This document shows positions 8,919 to 19,149 of a DNA stretch of 64,000 nucleotides, in pieces; within the stretch, counting starts at the first letter, position 1, and every line of letters begins with the position of its first letter. The stretch lies in NCBI GenBank assembly GCA_963677625.2, contig CAXXSW010000006.1:1-64000 (forward strand), written 5' to 3'. Below the pieces are notes generated by a model. It was not told the origin of the DNA. It saw only the letters and a program-made list of their open reading frames with translations, and ran no database searches. The DNA comes from UBA1351 sp963677625 (lineage in GTDB: Bacteria > Bacillota > Clostridia > Lachnospirales > Vallitaleaceae). A program made the position numbers and the translations under genes.

Positions 8919-9992
8919 ATGAAAACAATTGCTTATTACATCACAGATAGTGGCTTCGGTCACTTAACCAGAAGCACTGCTATTATCGAATACATTCTTG
9001 AAAACAGTGACTATTATATTCTAATCGTTTGCAACAAAAACCAGAATGACCATGCCAAAATTGGTCTACGTCAATACGAAGAACGTCTTATTTTCATTGA
9101 TGTAGATACAGATGCCAACTCTGCATTCATTGAGAATTCTCTCAAAGTTAATGTTGAAGAAACAGAGTCCAATATTAATCAATTCATGCGTCTACTCAAT
9201 CAAAATGTCACCAACCAATATAATCTCCTAAAGGCTATGGATATAGCTATGGTTATAACTGATATCAGTATTATGGGTATTATGGTAGCGAAAAAGCTAG
9301 GTGTCAAGGTAGTAGGCATTTCCAATTACACTTGGTATAATCGGTTCAAGTCTATGGGAATCAGCGAAGACGTCACTAATGAATATAAAAAATGGTACAA
9401 TAAACTTGATTTACTCTATCGTTTTGAACTATCGGACAACATGGAGGGGATTACCTGTCCGACTGAGGATGTCGGCTTGGTTTGTCGACGTGTTAATGAA
9501 ATGGCAGCTGGTGACCTAAAAAAGACTTATTGGCCAGCAGTCTATATGAGTGTAGGACAGGTTGAGAAAAAGCAGGAAAGTTTCCATGTACACTTCCCTT
9601 CAGGCAATATTTTTGCTACCGGTAACATTAAAGTAGATGGTAATGTCCACCTTGTAAAACTTCCACCAAGGGTATCTCATACACAGGATTATATAGCAGC
9701 CAGCTCTTTTGCCTTAATCAAAGGAGGGTGGTCATCTGTGGCTGAATGTTTGATTCTTGATGTACCTTTTGGTATTTTAGTACAAGATGATACAGAAGAT
9801 GAAGAGTTAGTCAACAAGTTATTCGAGAAAGAATACGCTTTCCAGATTACTGAGGATGAATTAAGAGATTTTCAGATACAAGACCTAAACATCAAGTCTA
9901 GATCATGTGCTAGACCTGAATATGAAAATGATGCCAAAAATATTGCTCTAAAAATGTTGGCTCAAGCAGAAATGCCTCTTACAGCTAAATAA
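8919..9992 (+). CDS. GT-B-fold glycosyltransferase-like protein
   Basis: 357 residues, cytoplasmic. It opens with YYITDSGFGHLTRS, the N-terminal glycine-rich GFGHxxR motif of the MurG/UGT superfamily. Residues about 265-300 have the C-terminal sugar-nucleotide region pattern (FALIKGGWSSVAECLILDVP) with GGW in place of the usual GGxxT/S. Similar stand-alone proteins and N-terminal domains of bacterial sugar-kinase-like enzymes exist, so the donor and acceptor are not predictable. GGGAGGT ribosome site before ATG 8919, and TATAAT at 8849-8854. It stands alone between hscC (divergent) and ftsH. Confidence 0.65.
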   Translation: MKTIAYYITDSGFGHLTRSTAIIEYILENSDYYILIVCNKNQNDHAKIGLRQYEERLIFIDVDTDANSAFIENSLKVNVEETESNINQFMRLLNQNVTNQYNLLKAMDIAMVITDISIMGIMVAKKLGVKVVGISNYTWYNRFKSMGISEDVTNEYKKWYNKLDLLYRFELSDNMEGITCPTEDVGLVCRRVNEMAAGDLKKTYWPAVYMSVGQVEKKQESFHVHFPSGNIFATGNIKVDGNVHLVKLPPRVSHTQDYIAASSFALIKGGWSSVAECLILDVPFGILVQDDTEDEELVNKLFEKEYAFQITEDELRDFQIQDLNIKSRSCARPEYENDAKNIALKMLAQAEMPLTAK

Positions 9993-10260
9993 GAGCAAGA
10001 ACAATCAAGACTAATATTTATCTAAATAGTAAAGCCTAGGGTCAATTCATGAAAAAAAAGACTCTGGGCCTTATTCATAAAATCGATAAAAGGTCTAAAA
10101 CTTTTCTAACTTCATCACCAAATCTTAAAAACTTTATTAAAAACAATTAAATGATTATATAAAATCCTCTTTTTTCCTAAAAAATGTGGTATGATGCATT
10201 CAACACAAAGATGGACAAATAGAGACTGGATATTCCAGGTAATATAGAGGAGTTGATAAG

Positions 10261-12189
10261 ATGAACCAAACCAACAAGAACAGATTTATTATGATAGCAA
10301 TATTCATAGCGGTATTAACCTTCAGTACGGTGATTATGCCCGCCTTATTAAACAGTAATGTTAAAGATGTAGACTATGGCACCTTCCTTTCCATGCTAGA
10401 AAACGGAGAAATCAAAACCGTACAAACTGACGATTCTTATGTATACTACACAGACAATACTTCCCAAGAAGCAGCTTACCGCACCCCAAGTTTTGAAGAT
10501 CCTGAATTAGTTGATCGTCTTAAGGAAGCCGGTGTTGAATTTGCATCTATTCCAAGAAGAGAAATTCCACCAATCATTAGTTTTCTTCTTTCCTGGGTAC
10601 TTCCCTTTGGTTTACTCTTCCTTTTTTACCGATATGTTGGTAAAAAACTAATGAGCTCAATGGGACAAGGCGGCTTAGGCAATAGTCCAATGTCCTTTGG
10701 TAAAAGTAATCCCAAAGTATATGATGATTCAGATGCAGATGGTAACAGCACAGGTATTAAGTTTGAAGACGTAGCCGGTGAAGATGAGGCCAAAGAAGCC
10801 TTAACGGAAATCGTTCATTATCTCCATGCCCCTAAAAAGTACGCTGAAATCGGCGCAACCATGCCAAAAGGAGCCCTTCTTGTTGGTCCTCCCGGTACAG
10901 GTAAAACTCTACTTGCAAAGGCTGTAGCTGGAGAAGCTGGTGTTCCTTTCTTCTCCATTTCAGGTTCTGAATTTGTTGAAATGTTTGTTGGTATGGGAGC
11001 ATCTAAAGTCAGAGACTTATTCAAAAAAGCAAAAGAAAAAGCACCCTGTATCATATTCATCGATGAAATTGATACCATTGGTAAAAAACGTGACGCTAGA
11101 GGCTTTGGTGGTGGAAATGATGAGCGTGAACAAACCTTAAACCAACTCCTATCAGAAATGGATGGCTTTGACGGCACCAGCGGTATTATAATTCTTGGAG
11201 CTACTAACCGTCCTGAAACTTTAGACCACGCCTTACTAAGACCTGGCCGTTTTGACCGCCGTGTACCTGTAGAACTTCCTGACTTAAAAGGTCGTGAAGA
11301 AATTCTAAAGGTTCATGCAAAGAAAATCAAGTTATCTGATGCCATTGATTTTAACCGCATTGCAAGAATGGCTCCTGGTGCATCCGGTGCAGAACTTGCT
11401 AACATGATTAATGAAAGTGCTCTTCGCGCTGTTAAGCTCGGACGTAAAATCGTCCTTCAAGAAGATCTTGAAGAAAGTATAGAAACTGTCATAGCCGGTT
11501 ATCAGAAGAAAAACAAGATTCTTTCAAACAAAGAAAAACTAATTGTAGCTTATCACGAAGTTGGTCACGCCCTTGTAGCCGCCCTTCAAACCCATACTGC
11601 TCCAGTTACCAAGATCACCATTATTCCTAGAACCTCAGGCGCTCTTGGTTATACCATGCAGGTTGATGAAGATGAAAAGAATCTTCAATCAAAAACAGAA
11701 ATGGAAAACAAGATTGCAGTCTTTACCGGTGGTCGAGTCGCTGAGGAGCTTATCTTTGATTCTATAACAAGTGGTGCTTCCAATGATATCGAACAGGCCA
11801 CAAAAATAGCTAGAGCCATGATTACTCGCTTCGGTATGAATGATGAATTCGGTATGGTTGCTTTCGAAACTGTGGATAATCCCTATTTAGGTGCAGACAC
11901 CAGTTTAGCTTGTTCACCTGAAACATCTGCAAGAATTGATAGACTAGTTGTCAGCTTAGTTCAAAAGCAGTATAGCAAAGCTAAGTCTTTACTTGAAGAG
12001 AATATAGAAAAACTTCATGAACTGGCAAAATTCCTTTATGACAAGGAAACCATAACCGGCGAAGAATTTATGGATATTCTTGAAGGCAAATATTCAGATA
12101 CTCCAGCTCCTGATGTAGCTGCTGCAGAGGTCAACGATAAAGAAACTCCCCTGAATCAAGGCAAGCTTCAAGGACCAAGCTTCGCATAA
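10261..12189 (+). CDS. ftsH: ATP-dependent zinc metalloprotease FtsH
   Basis: Membrane-bound AAA+ protease for quality control of membrane proteins and turnover of regulators. 642 residues: TM1 about 9-28, periplasmic-side segment, TM2 about 103-122, AAA domain with Walker A GPPGTGKT, Walker B CIIFIDEID, second region of homology ATNRPETLDHALLRPGRFDR, then the protease with the zinc motif HEVGH. GAGGAG ribosome site before ATG 10261. Followed by a bidirectional terminator shared with cobQ. Clostridia often have more than one FtsH; this copy is not next to tilS/hpt, so it may be the second paralog. Confidence 0.95.
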   Translation: MNQTNKNRFIMIAIFIAVLTFSTVIMPALLNSNVKDVDYGTFLSMLENGEIKTVQTDDSYVYYTDNTSQEAAYRTPSFEDPELVDRLKEAGVEFASIPRREIPPIISFLLSWVLPFGLLFLFYRYVGKKLMSSMGQGGLGNSPMSFGKSNPKVYDDSDADGNSTGIKFEDVAGEDEAKEALTEIVHYLHAPKKYAEIGATMPKGALLVGPPGTGKTLLAKAVAGEAGVPFFSISGSEFVEMFVGMGASKVRDLFKKAKEKAPCIIFIDEIDTIGKKRDARGFGGGNDEREQTLNQLLSEMDGFDGTSGIIILGATNRPETLDHALLRPGRFDRRVPVELPDLKGREEILKVHAKKIKLSDAIDFNRIARMAPGASGAELANMINESALRAVKLGRKIVLQEDLEESIETVIAGYQKKNKILSNKEKLIVAYHEVGHALVAALQTHTAPVTKITIIPRTSGALGYTMQVDEDEKNLQSKTEMENKIAVFTGGRVAEELIFDSITSGASNDIEQATKIARAMITRFGMNDEFGMVAFETVDNPYLGADTSLACSPETSARIDRLVVSLVQKQYSKAKSLLEENIEKLHELAKFLYDKETITGEEFMDILEGKYSDTPAPDVAAAEVNDKETPLNQGKLQGPSFA

Positions 12190-12237
12190 ACTCAGTCCTT
12201 TAGGATATGAACCTAAACATCACTTGAAGAAAAATAA

Positions 12238-12273
12238 AAGGCAGACTCAAAAATCAAATTTTGAGTCTGCCTT
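12238..12273. terminator. Bidirectional terminator between ftsH and cobQ
   Basis: AAGGCAGACTCAAAA / TTTTGAGTCTGCCTT inverted repeat between the converging genes. Confidence 0.85.
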
Positions 12274-12277
12274 ATCT

Positions 12278-13759
12278 TTACTTAATTAGGGACATTAAAA
12301 GATTCATATCAAAATTCTCTTGAATCCGTTCAGCTAGTAAATCATAGGAATCTTCTTTAATTTTACTTGTATCAACTTTCTCTTGCAAAGGTAGGCCATT
12401 CCATCCTCTTACATCATTAAGCCATTGATGGCGATACTCATCATTATGAAAGAGATTGTGAAGATAGGTTCCCATAACATTCCCTTCTTTATTGATAGCC
12501 CCATCCAAGCGACCATCCGATAAAAGAATATAGGCTTCTGCTTCATCATCATAGGATGTTTCACCTAGATGAATTTCATAACCCTCAACCTTTTCTTCAT
12601 TACCTAGACCCCGGATTATACAGCCTGATATTTGTCTCACATGCTTATCTTTTGCAAACTTAGTTTCAACATTTAGTAGGCCAAGCCCTTGAGCTTTTTG
12701 AATCCTATCGCTGTCAATACCTATTGTATCTTCAAGTGTTTTACCTAAAACCTGAAATCCTCCACATAAGCCTACCACCTTACCACCAGCTTGTGCAAAG
12801 TCCTGAACTTTCTTATCAAGGCCTCTAGACTTTAGAATATTTAAGTCATCAATAGTAGACTTTGTTCCCGGTATAATGACCGCATGCGGCTTGCCAAATT
12901 CTGAGGCATCCTTCACAATACGAAGCGAACAATCCTTCTCAAAAATAAAGGGCTCTACATCAGTATTGTTACTGATCCGATCCATATGTATCACTGCTAT
13001 ATCAAGAGGAATCTCAGTTTCAAATTGATTGAGAAGCTGAGCACTTTGTGCATCCTCAGTCTCTACATGAATATCCTTCATATAAGGTAAAACGCCAAGT
13101 ACTGGAACACCTGTATAGTCTTCAAACCATTTTAATCCATCGTCAAGAAGTCTAATATCTCCTCGAAACTTGTTAAAAACCACCCCTTTAATGCGGTGTC
13201 TATGTTCAAAAACCAGTTCAAGAGTCCCCACTAAGGCTGCAAACGAACCTCCTCGGTCAATATCCGTTACTAATATAACATCTACATCAGCTGCTTCAGC
13301 AATACGCATATTGACAATCTCTCTATCATTTAAGTTGACTTCAGCTGGTGAACCGGCCCCTTCAATAACGACTAAATCGTAATTATCCTCAATATATTTC
13401 AGACTCTGAATAACAGCTTCCATACCCTTTTCCAAAGTGAACTTCTTACCATATTCCATCCCTGAATAAGAGCGAAAGACCTTACCATGAACAACGACTT
13501 CGCTCTTAGAATCCATTCTGGGCTTTAAGAGTATAGGATTCATATGAACATGTGGAATCTGCTTGGCTGCCTCCGCTTGGACCCCTTGAGCCCTTCCAAT
13601 TTCCAACCCATCATAAGTTACATATGAGTTATTGGACATATTCTGGCTTTTAAAGGGAGCTACCTTATATCCTTTATTAGCCAGTAATCTACAAATTCCC
13701 GTTACTATATAAGATTTACCAGCATCAGAACTAGTGCCTTGAATCATAATGCCTTTCAT
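12278..13759 (-). CDS. cobQ: Cobyric acid synthase CobQ
   Basis: Glutamine-dependent amidation of adenosylcobyrinic acid a,c-diamide in cobalamin synthesis. 493 residues: N-terminal dethiobiotin-synthetase-like domain (P-loop GTSSDAGKS at residues 8-16) and C-terminal class I glutamine amidotransferase domain (VVGLCGGFQ nucleophile; GTYLHNLF histidine). An in-frame ATG exists at 13777, but GAGGAA lies just before 13759 and would overlap that longer start, so I use 13759. No other cobalamin gene is nearby and no cobalamin riboswitch is recognisable upstream. Confidence 0.9.
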   Translation of the reverse strand: MKGIMIQGTSSDAGKSYIVTGICRLLANKGYKVAPFKSQNMSNNSYVTYDGLEIGRAQGVQAEAAKQIPHVHMNPILLKPRMDSKSEVVVHGKVFRSYSGMEYGKKFTLEKGMEAVIQSLKYIEDNYDLVVIEGAGSPAEVNLNDREIVNMRIAEAADVDVILVTDIDRGGSFAALVGTLELVFEHRHRIKGVVFNKFRGDIRLLDDGLKWFEDYTGVPVLGVLPYMKDIHVETEDAQSAQLLNQFETEIPLDIAVIHMDRISNNTDVEPFIFEKDCSLRIVKDASEFGKPHAVIIPGTKSTIDDLNILKSRGLDKKVQDFAQAGGKVVGLCGGFQVLGKTLEDTIGIDSDRIQKAQGLGLLNVETKFAKDKHVRQISGCIIRGLGNEEKVEGYEIHLGETSYDDEAEAYILLSDGRLDGAINKEGNVMGTYLHNLFHNDEYRHQWLNDVRGWNGLPLQEKVDTSKIKEDSYDLLAERIQENFDMNLLMSLIK

Positions 13760-13792
13760 TATTATTCCTCTTTTCATTCAAGATATCTCTAA

Positions 13793-14680
13793 TTATATAG
13801 TCCACTGTCCATGTACTATACCAACAAGATACCATACTCCTCCCAAATTTTCCATAACTAATGTAAGACTTTTCCAATCCATACCTTCATAAGTCGGGTT
13901 AAACATATCATAATAAAATTCTACATAGGAAGCACTTGGATATGCAGTAGAAATGTTATTAATCATGTTTCCACCTGACAATAGAACATTCTGTCCCACA
14001 TAGGGCGCAGCCAGAAAGTCTTCATCATAAATAAAACTGTTAAAATAATCCAGTCCAGACAAATCAATTGGATCTCCACTACCATCGTAAACACCCCAAT
14101 TAGTCAATGGATATGTTGCCAGACTACTAATATCAGCAGTTGTTAAAACCACATCGCTTCCTGTATCAACATATTGATAAGGGCTAACTCTAACACCTGA
14201 AGTAGGATGAACATAGGCAGCTAGACCTGGAAAATCATCTGCCTGCATTAAGGCTAGCACCTGGCTGGCCTCAACTAGCAGGCTAGCACCTGGACTTGGT
14301 CCTGAGATCATCATTTCTTCAGATTGATTAAGTTCTTCTTCTAACACTGTCACTTTCTCAGACAATTCTTCTTTATCTTCTGTTAAGGTCTGAATAGTAA
14401 TACCATGTTCATTAATGACCATTTCTTTTTCTTTTATATCTTCCAGCAATTTAGATATTTCTTCGTTCTTTTCCTCCAAGCTCTCTTTACTAATATCAAG
14501 CTCCTCCCCTAAGGATTCAATCGTCTGGCCAGCTTTATTAAGATCTTCTTTTAACTGGTCCGAAAAATTCTTATCCGGTTCTTCTGTCTTGCAGGCTGTC
14601 ATCAAAAGAAGAAGGGTAAAAATTAGAAATATACTATAAGCTCTCTTTATATTACTTGTTTTTTTATTATTTCTTTTCAT
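13793..14680 (-). CDS. Coiled-coil lipoprotein of unknown function
   Basis: 295 residues. Signal peptide with lipobox LMTAC (lipid cysteine near residue 30), then a coiled coil of roughly residues 45-120 (heptads rich in E, K, L: EELDISKESLEEKNEEISKL), then a compact C-terminal domain from about residue 130 (LMQADDFPGLAAYVHPTSGV, RVSPYQYVD, ending in GGVWYLVGIVHGQWTI). The C-terminal domain resembles conserved domains of other surface lipoproteins of Bacillota, but I cannot name a function. It lies between cobQ and the serpin fusion on the same strand, 15 bp from cobQ's long start, so it could be co-transcribed with cobQ. Confidence 0.75.
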   Translation of the reverse strand: MKRNNKKTSNIKRAYSIFLIFTLLLLMTACKTEEPDKNFSDQLKEDLNKAGQTIESLGEELDISKESLEEKNEEISKLLEDIKEKEMVINEHGITIQTLTEDKEELSEKVTVLEEELNQSEEMMISGPSPGASLLVEASQVLALMQADDFPGLAAYVHPTSGVRVSPYQYVDTGSDVVLTTADISSLATYPLTNWGVYDGSGDPIDLSGLDYFNSFIYDEDFLAAPYVGQNVLLSGGNMINNISTAYPSASYVEFYYDMFNPTYEGMDWKSLTLVMENLGGVWYLVGIVHGQWTI

Positions 14681-14788
14681 GGTAACACCTCTCTTTCTAT
14701 CTTATACATCCCTCACATTTATATGTTACCATAAAAAGTCTATTTGAGACAGGTATTCAATTCCCTTCTTATAGCTTGTCCCAAATAC

Positions 14789-17700
14789 CTAGAAATTTTT
14801 TACCTTGCCCATAAAAAGAATCGTTTCGGTTTCCCAATCATAAACCAAAAACAAAAATGGCCTATCTGCAATAAAAATTTTAGGATCAACAATTTCACTT
14901 GCTTCTCCTTTCGTTACTTCAACCTCCGTAGCAGCTGCTCCACAACCACCGACTTCATCAATTTCAAACACAGCCTTATGAACGATATTACTTATATATA
15001 GGGACTTGTCACCATCATAAATCCCACGAAAATCTGCTGTTTGACTATAAAATGGCGCCATAAGACCTAAGTTTTTAAAATCTTCAACTAAAAACAGGGG
15101 TCCAGATTCTATCTTAAATTTCGGTATCTGTATCGTCACATGACTCTCCCTTTTCAAATGATCCATAACATCATCTAAATAAGCATTTCCTATAGAAAAA
15201 TCTGTTGTAAAACTATCAATATCAATTCCATCATGGGGCATTATAAAAAACATACCTGTCCTATCCCCTTTATAGGGTAGATATAAAGCTTGCATATCAC
15301 TATTTTCATAATATTTTGCATCTTCCTTCATTCTCATAAAGTCAGTTTTCACAACTCTTCCATCATGATTATTAAAGTCCATGCTCTTGGTTGACCTTTC
15401 CTTGAATGAAGTTTTCCATTGTCCATTAAAATATACTGTATTAAGCAAATACATCATAGTAAGATCATCAATAGGTCCTTCAACAATTTTATCAATTTTC
15501 CCTTGGGTCATATCTTCAATCCACTTATTCATATCTTTCACTGACTTACCGTCTGAAAAATCCACTTCATATGTGTAGGCATCAAAGACCTCTGCCGTAT
15601 CCAAAAGATATTGGGATTTAGGCTCAAATCCTTGTCTGATCCAAATAGAATTTGAAACTTCAAGATTCGTCTCATCTTGACTATTAAGGCTCTGTCTCAC
15701 ATATTTTTTAGCCCCCTTATACACTTCATCCCCTATATCTTCTATACCTAAAAAAGTTTCTAATTCAGCTTTAATTTCACCTCTAGCACCAAGATAAGCC
15801 ATACCTAACGCCTGAGAAATTGAATAAGGTGAAATCACTAGGTTTTTTTCATCACTTGAATTTATTTGACCAAACAACTTAAAGGCTAAAACCTTATCCT
15901 CCCCTAATACGACTTCATTTGAAAGCGGCTTAATTGTATCCGGTATAACTCTTGGTTCACCTGAGCGCCAAACCTCAATCCGATTTTTCCCCTTTTCTTT
16001 TGCCTTATATAGAGCCCTATCCGCTGCATCTGTTAAACTAAAGAGAGAGACAACTTCTTTGCCACCAGTTGCAATGCCTATACTAGCCGTGACACTAAGA
16101 TTTATGGTCTCCTTATCCCTGATAACAGATACTTTGTCTTCTTGAAATGCCATAAGTATATTTTTAGCTAAACTTAATATATCATTCATTGATCTGGTTT
16201 TTGTCAATACAATAAATTCTTCTCCACCATATCTCCCTAAAATATCTAGGGGCCCAATACTTGCTCTAATTAGATTCACACTGGCACTCAAAACCTCATC
16301 ACCAATCAAATGACCATACCTATCATTGATGAGCTTAAAATCATCAATATCAATCATAATGGTTCCAAGAATTTCTCCCTCTATCATCCCAGCTAGTTGC
16401 TGACCTGCCAAATCAAAGAAATATCTTCTGTTATAAGCATTGGTTAAGAAATCATGACTAGCCTGATAAATAATGTTACTAAGCAGTCTTTTGTTATCAA
16501 TAGTTATAGCAATTTGGGTAGCAAAATCCTCAATAGTTTCTCTAACATTCTCATTTATAATAACTGAATATTGACTTCCAAGAGCAATAAATCCAATTGG
16601 ATGATTAAGATTGACCAAGGGAATAATATCAATATTTTCATCGTTGATACCATAAGCAGCCGCTAAGGCTACTGTTCTTATGTAAAAAGATTTTCCACTC
16701 CTCCTCAGTTCTTCATAGATATCTGCATAGACATCTTCTTCTAAAGACAAGTGCTTAAGTGCCTTACCTTCTTTATCGTAGATATCCATATGTCTTCGTT
16801 CCCTATCTAGGAGCCCAATCATACCCTGATCATATTCAGTAATAGAGTGAAACATATCAAGCAAGTAGTCAAATACATCTTCAATTTCTTGGGCAGATGA
16901 TATCTTCACATGCATCTCATGCAGATTCTTAAGTAATAGACGTTTCTCCACCTCTACACCACGAAGATATTCAACTGTATTTAGCTTCTCCGATAAAGCT
17001 AAACTAAAGATAGAAATAAGACCTAATATAGCAACTTTAGGTGACAACTCAGCAACCATCGTATAGGGGGTCAATTTTAGACCTGCTAAGATATTTAAGG
17101 CATTAGCTCCAATAAAAAACTGCCATGCCAGGAGAAAAAGTACTTCCGCGCGACTACTAATCTTTTGACTTACAATAGCAATAACAGCCAATATCAAGGT
17201 TGAAACAGCATTGAACATAGACAAGTACACACTTGTATTACTTGGCAATACAAAAACAAGAAAAATCGAAAAAAGATGAACCCACATAGATATCAAGTAT
17301 ACTTTCTTTAACTTATTAATTCTAGGCAGTTTCAAAAAGTTCATCGTAAAACCAAGAAGGGACATACTAACCAAATCAATAAAGACAGGATTCGCCCTAA
17401 GATCCCATAGGCCACTGTTAGGCCATAAAAATTGAAAGGCAAACCCATCCCAGGTTGCCTGAAGTAGTGTATAAGAAAAGATAAAAAGTGAAAAGTATAT
17501 ATATTTCATATCCTTAATTGAAATGCCTAGAATCATATTATAAACAAGCATAATCAATAAAGCCCCATAAAAGATACCATGGCCAAGCATATCTTCTGAC
17601 AGCATATCTACCCAGCCAACCTCATGCCATAATTTAATAGGAAATTGCAAATAAGAATCTGTTTTCACATAAAAAAGCACTGCATCAACTCGGTCAGTAT

Positions 17701-18175
17701 CAAGCTCAATATAATAATTACGATGGTTATATTCTCTTTCATTAAAAGGTAAACTGCGCCCAAAATCCTTTTGGCTTAAAAGTCTCCTATCTTGGTCCAA
17801 CATATAAACAGTAAAATGATCCAATTGGGGTTTCCCGATTTCAATGAGATTCAATTCATCTTCATAACCTGTCATAAATGCCCTAAGTATATCTTGATCA
17901 ATATAGAACCAAAAAGCAGAATCAGTAAGTGATCCTGCATAATCAGTGTCTTCATATAAGCGAAAATCAATCATATCTTTAAAAAACATATCTAGAAACT
18001 GGTCCTGTGAACCATCTTTCATCTCATATACCTGGAGATGTTTTTCCAACGATATGCTCTCTGAATTCATTTGCCACGTCGATTGTATTGGTATTTGCAA
18101 CAGTCCAACAACTGCTATTCCCAGCCATAAAACCAGACTGGATATTTTTAGTAAAGATTTGCCTTTATTCATCAT
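14789..18175 (-). CDS. 7TMR-DISM / GAF / GGDEF receptor fused to a serpin
   Basis: A single 1128-codon frame with four modules. Residues about 1-190: signal anchor and extracellular 7TMR-DISM ligand domain (SAFWFYIDQ, RNYYIELDTDRVDAVLFYV). About 200-400: seven transmembrane helices. About 430-570: GAF-like domain. About 575-738: GGDEF domain with RYGGEEF (near 650) and ALYKAKEKGKNRIEV; GPLD replaces the RxxD inhibitory site. Residues 753-1128 are a full-length serpin: NLVISPYSISQALGMAYLGA, NTVYFNGQWKTSF, VHKAVFEIDEVGGCGAAATE (hinge with small residues, as in inhibitory serpins), ADRPFLFLV. The reactive loop around VTKGEASE has no obvious single P1; K or G are candidates. No stop, signal peptide or ribosome site separates GGDEF and serpin, so the serpin should be cytoplasmic. 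Start at 18175 or, better spaced from AGGAG, 18172. Confidence 0.88.
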   Translation of the reverse strand: MMNKGKSLLKISSLVLWLGIAVVGLLQIPIQSTWQMNSESISLEKHLQVYEMKDGSQDQFLDMFFKDMIDFRLYEDTDYAGSLTDSAFWFYIDQDILRAFMTGYEDELNLIEIGKPQLDHFTVYMLDQDRRLLSQKDFGRSLPFNEREYNHRNYYIELDTDRVDAVLFYVKTDSYLQFPIKLWHEVGWVDMLSEDMLGHGIFYGALLIMLVYNMILGISIKDMKYIYFSLFIFSYTLLQATWDGFAFQFLWPNSGLWDLRANPVFIDLVSMSLLGFTMNFLKLPRINKLKKVYLISMWVHLFSIFLVFVLPSNTSVYLSMFNAVSTLILAVIAIVSQKISSRAEVLFLLAWQFFIGANALNILAGLKLTPYTMVAELSPKVAILGLISIFSLALSEKLNTVEYLRGVEVEKRLLLKNLHEMHVKISSAQEIEDVFDYLLDMFHSITEYDQGMIGLLDRERRHMDIYDKEGKALKHLSLEEDVYADIYEELRRSGKSFYIRTVALAAAYGINDENIDIIPLVNLNHPIGFIALGSQYSVIINENVRETIEDFATQIAITIDNKRLLSNIIYQASHDFLTNAYNRRYFFDLAGQQLAGMIEGEILGTIMIDIDDFKLINDRYGHLIGDEVLSASVNLIRASIGPLDILGRYGGEEFIVLTKTRSMNDILSLAKNILMAFQEDKVSVIRDKETINLSVTASIGIATGGKEVVSLFSLTDAADRALYKAKEKGKNRIEVWRSGEPRVIPDTIKPLSNEVVLGEDKVLAFKLFGQINSSDEKNLVISPYSISQALGMAYLGARGEIKAELETFLGIEDIGDEVYKGAKKYVRQSLNSQDETNLEVSNSIWIRQGFEPKSQYLLDTAEVFDAYTYEVDFSDGKSVKDMNKWIEDMTQGKIDKIVEGPIDDLTMMYLLNTVYFNGQWKTSFKERSTKSMDFNNHDGRVVKTDFMRMKEDAKYYENSDMQALYLPYKGDRTGMFFIMPHDGIDIDSFTTDFSIGNAYLDDVMDHLKRESHVTIQIPKFKIESGPLFLVEDFKNLGLMAPFYSQTADFRGIYDGDKSLYISNIVHKAVFEIDEVGGCGAAATEVEVTKGEASEIVDPKIFIADRPFLFLVYDWETETILFMGKVKNF

Positions 18176-18347
18176 GACTCCTAAAAAGCTATATTATCCT
18201 AGATCCGTGTATTTAATAGTCCAAAAGACCCAAGTACATTATAGCCTATCTTAAGGAAGGAGTCAGTAATTATTTAGAAGAATTTAAGTTTCTAGCAAAA
18301 TAGTAATTAGAAACGGTTCCTTGATGCTAGCACCTCTTCCTATTGCT

Positions 18348-19109
18348 TTAAACTTTTGAATCAAGTACTGATTTGACACACTCCTTTATAATATCCATTT
18401 CATCTTCCGTCATCATCACTCCATCGCCCATATTGGGTTGAAATTGGATTTTATCAACTTCCTTACTTACTAGGTATATATACCAAGTAAGTGCAAGCGC
18501 ATATCGTCCATATAACATATCCATGTGGTGTCCATCTCGACATAAACTTCTACCAGTTTCTTGGTAATTAAAGTTCTTATTTTGTCTAATTGCCTGTATG
18601 ACCTCACCAAATGGAATTACTTTTATATCAAGTTCTCTTGCCACTTGCCTATAAGCTTTTTTTAATGCTTCAAACATCTCTTTTTGACTAAAATGATATC
18701 GTTCAAATGATTCGTGGGTTGAATCAATTTCATAAGCCCATGTTTGATGGATCATAATCTCACAGTTTACTTGTATTTCTCTAACGTACGCTACAAGGTT
18801 AGTCATAAAGGGATAATATGTTTTAAGAATACCACTATGACCACTAAACTGTTGTAATGTAACAACATCCCACTCCTCTTCAAGCAAAATCTCTTTAATA
18901 CTTACTTTCCGGTTGGTACTTCCACCGTTCAAGTGATACTCATAGGCTTTTTTATTTTTACATGCATTTACCCAATGTTTTTTTAAGGTGCATGCACCGA
19001 TAAAAAGACTCACAGCTTTTATATCGACCCCTTGGCACTTTGCCATTTGGTGTAGATAGGCTGTTGAATCATCAGAAAAACTATTTCCTATTGCTAATAT
19101 TTTAATCAT
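18348..19109 (-). CDS. SGNH/GDSL hydrolase, DUF4886-like
   Basis: 253 residues, cytoplasmic by lack of signal peptide. Block I is ILAIGNSFSDDSTAYLH with the catalytic Ser, and the C-terminal block is RDGHHMDMLYGRYALAL with the Asp-x-x-His-type pair. Such enzymes remove acetyl groups from sugars in carbohydrate gene clusters. It lies 40 bp downstream of the LplC-type permease on the same strand, so I infer de-acetylation of the imported sugar. Confidence 0.75.
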   Translation of the reverse strand: MIKILAIGNSFSDDSTAYLHQMAKCQGVDIKAVSLFIGACTLKKHWVNACKNKKAYEYHLNGGSTNRKVSIKEILLEEEWDVVTLQQFSGHSGILKTYYPFMTNLVAYVREIQVNCEIMIHQTWAYEIDSTHESFERYHFSQKEMFEALKKAYRQVARELDIKVIPFGEVIQAIRQNKNFNYQETGRSLCRDGHHMDMLYGRYALALTWYIYLVSKEVDKIQFQPNMGDGVMMTEDEMDIIKECVKSVLDSKV

Positions 19110-19149
19110 TTGGATTCTATATTAACTCCTTTTCTATTTAAAACTTTGA

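Noticed and set aside
12278..13800. Cobalamin riboswitch upstream of cobQ
   Set aside because: Only 30-odd bases separate cobQ from the lipoprotein gene; no B12-box-like sequence is visible.
14744..18254. Plus-strand frames opposite the serpin fusion gene
   Set aside because: Shadows of the long minus-strand gene without start signals.
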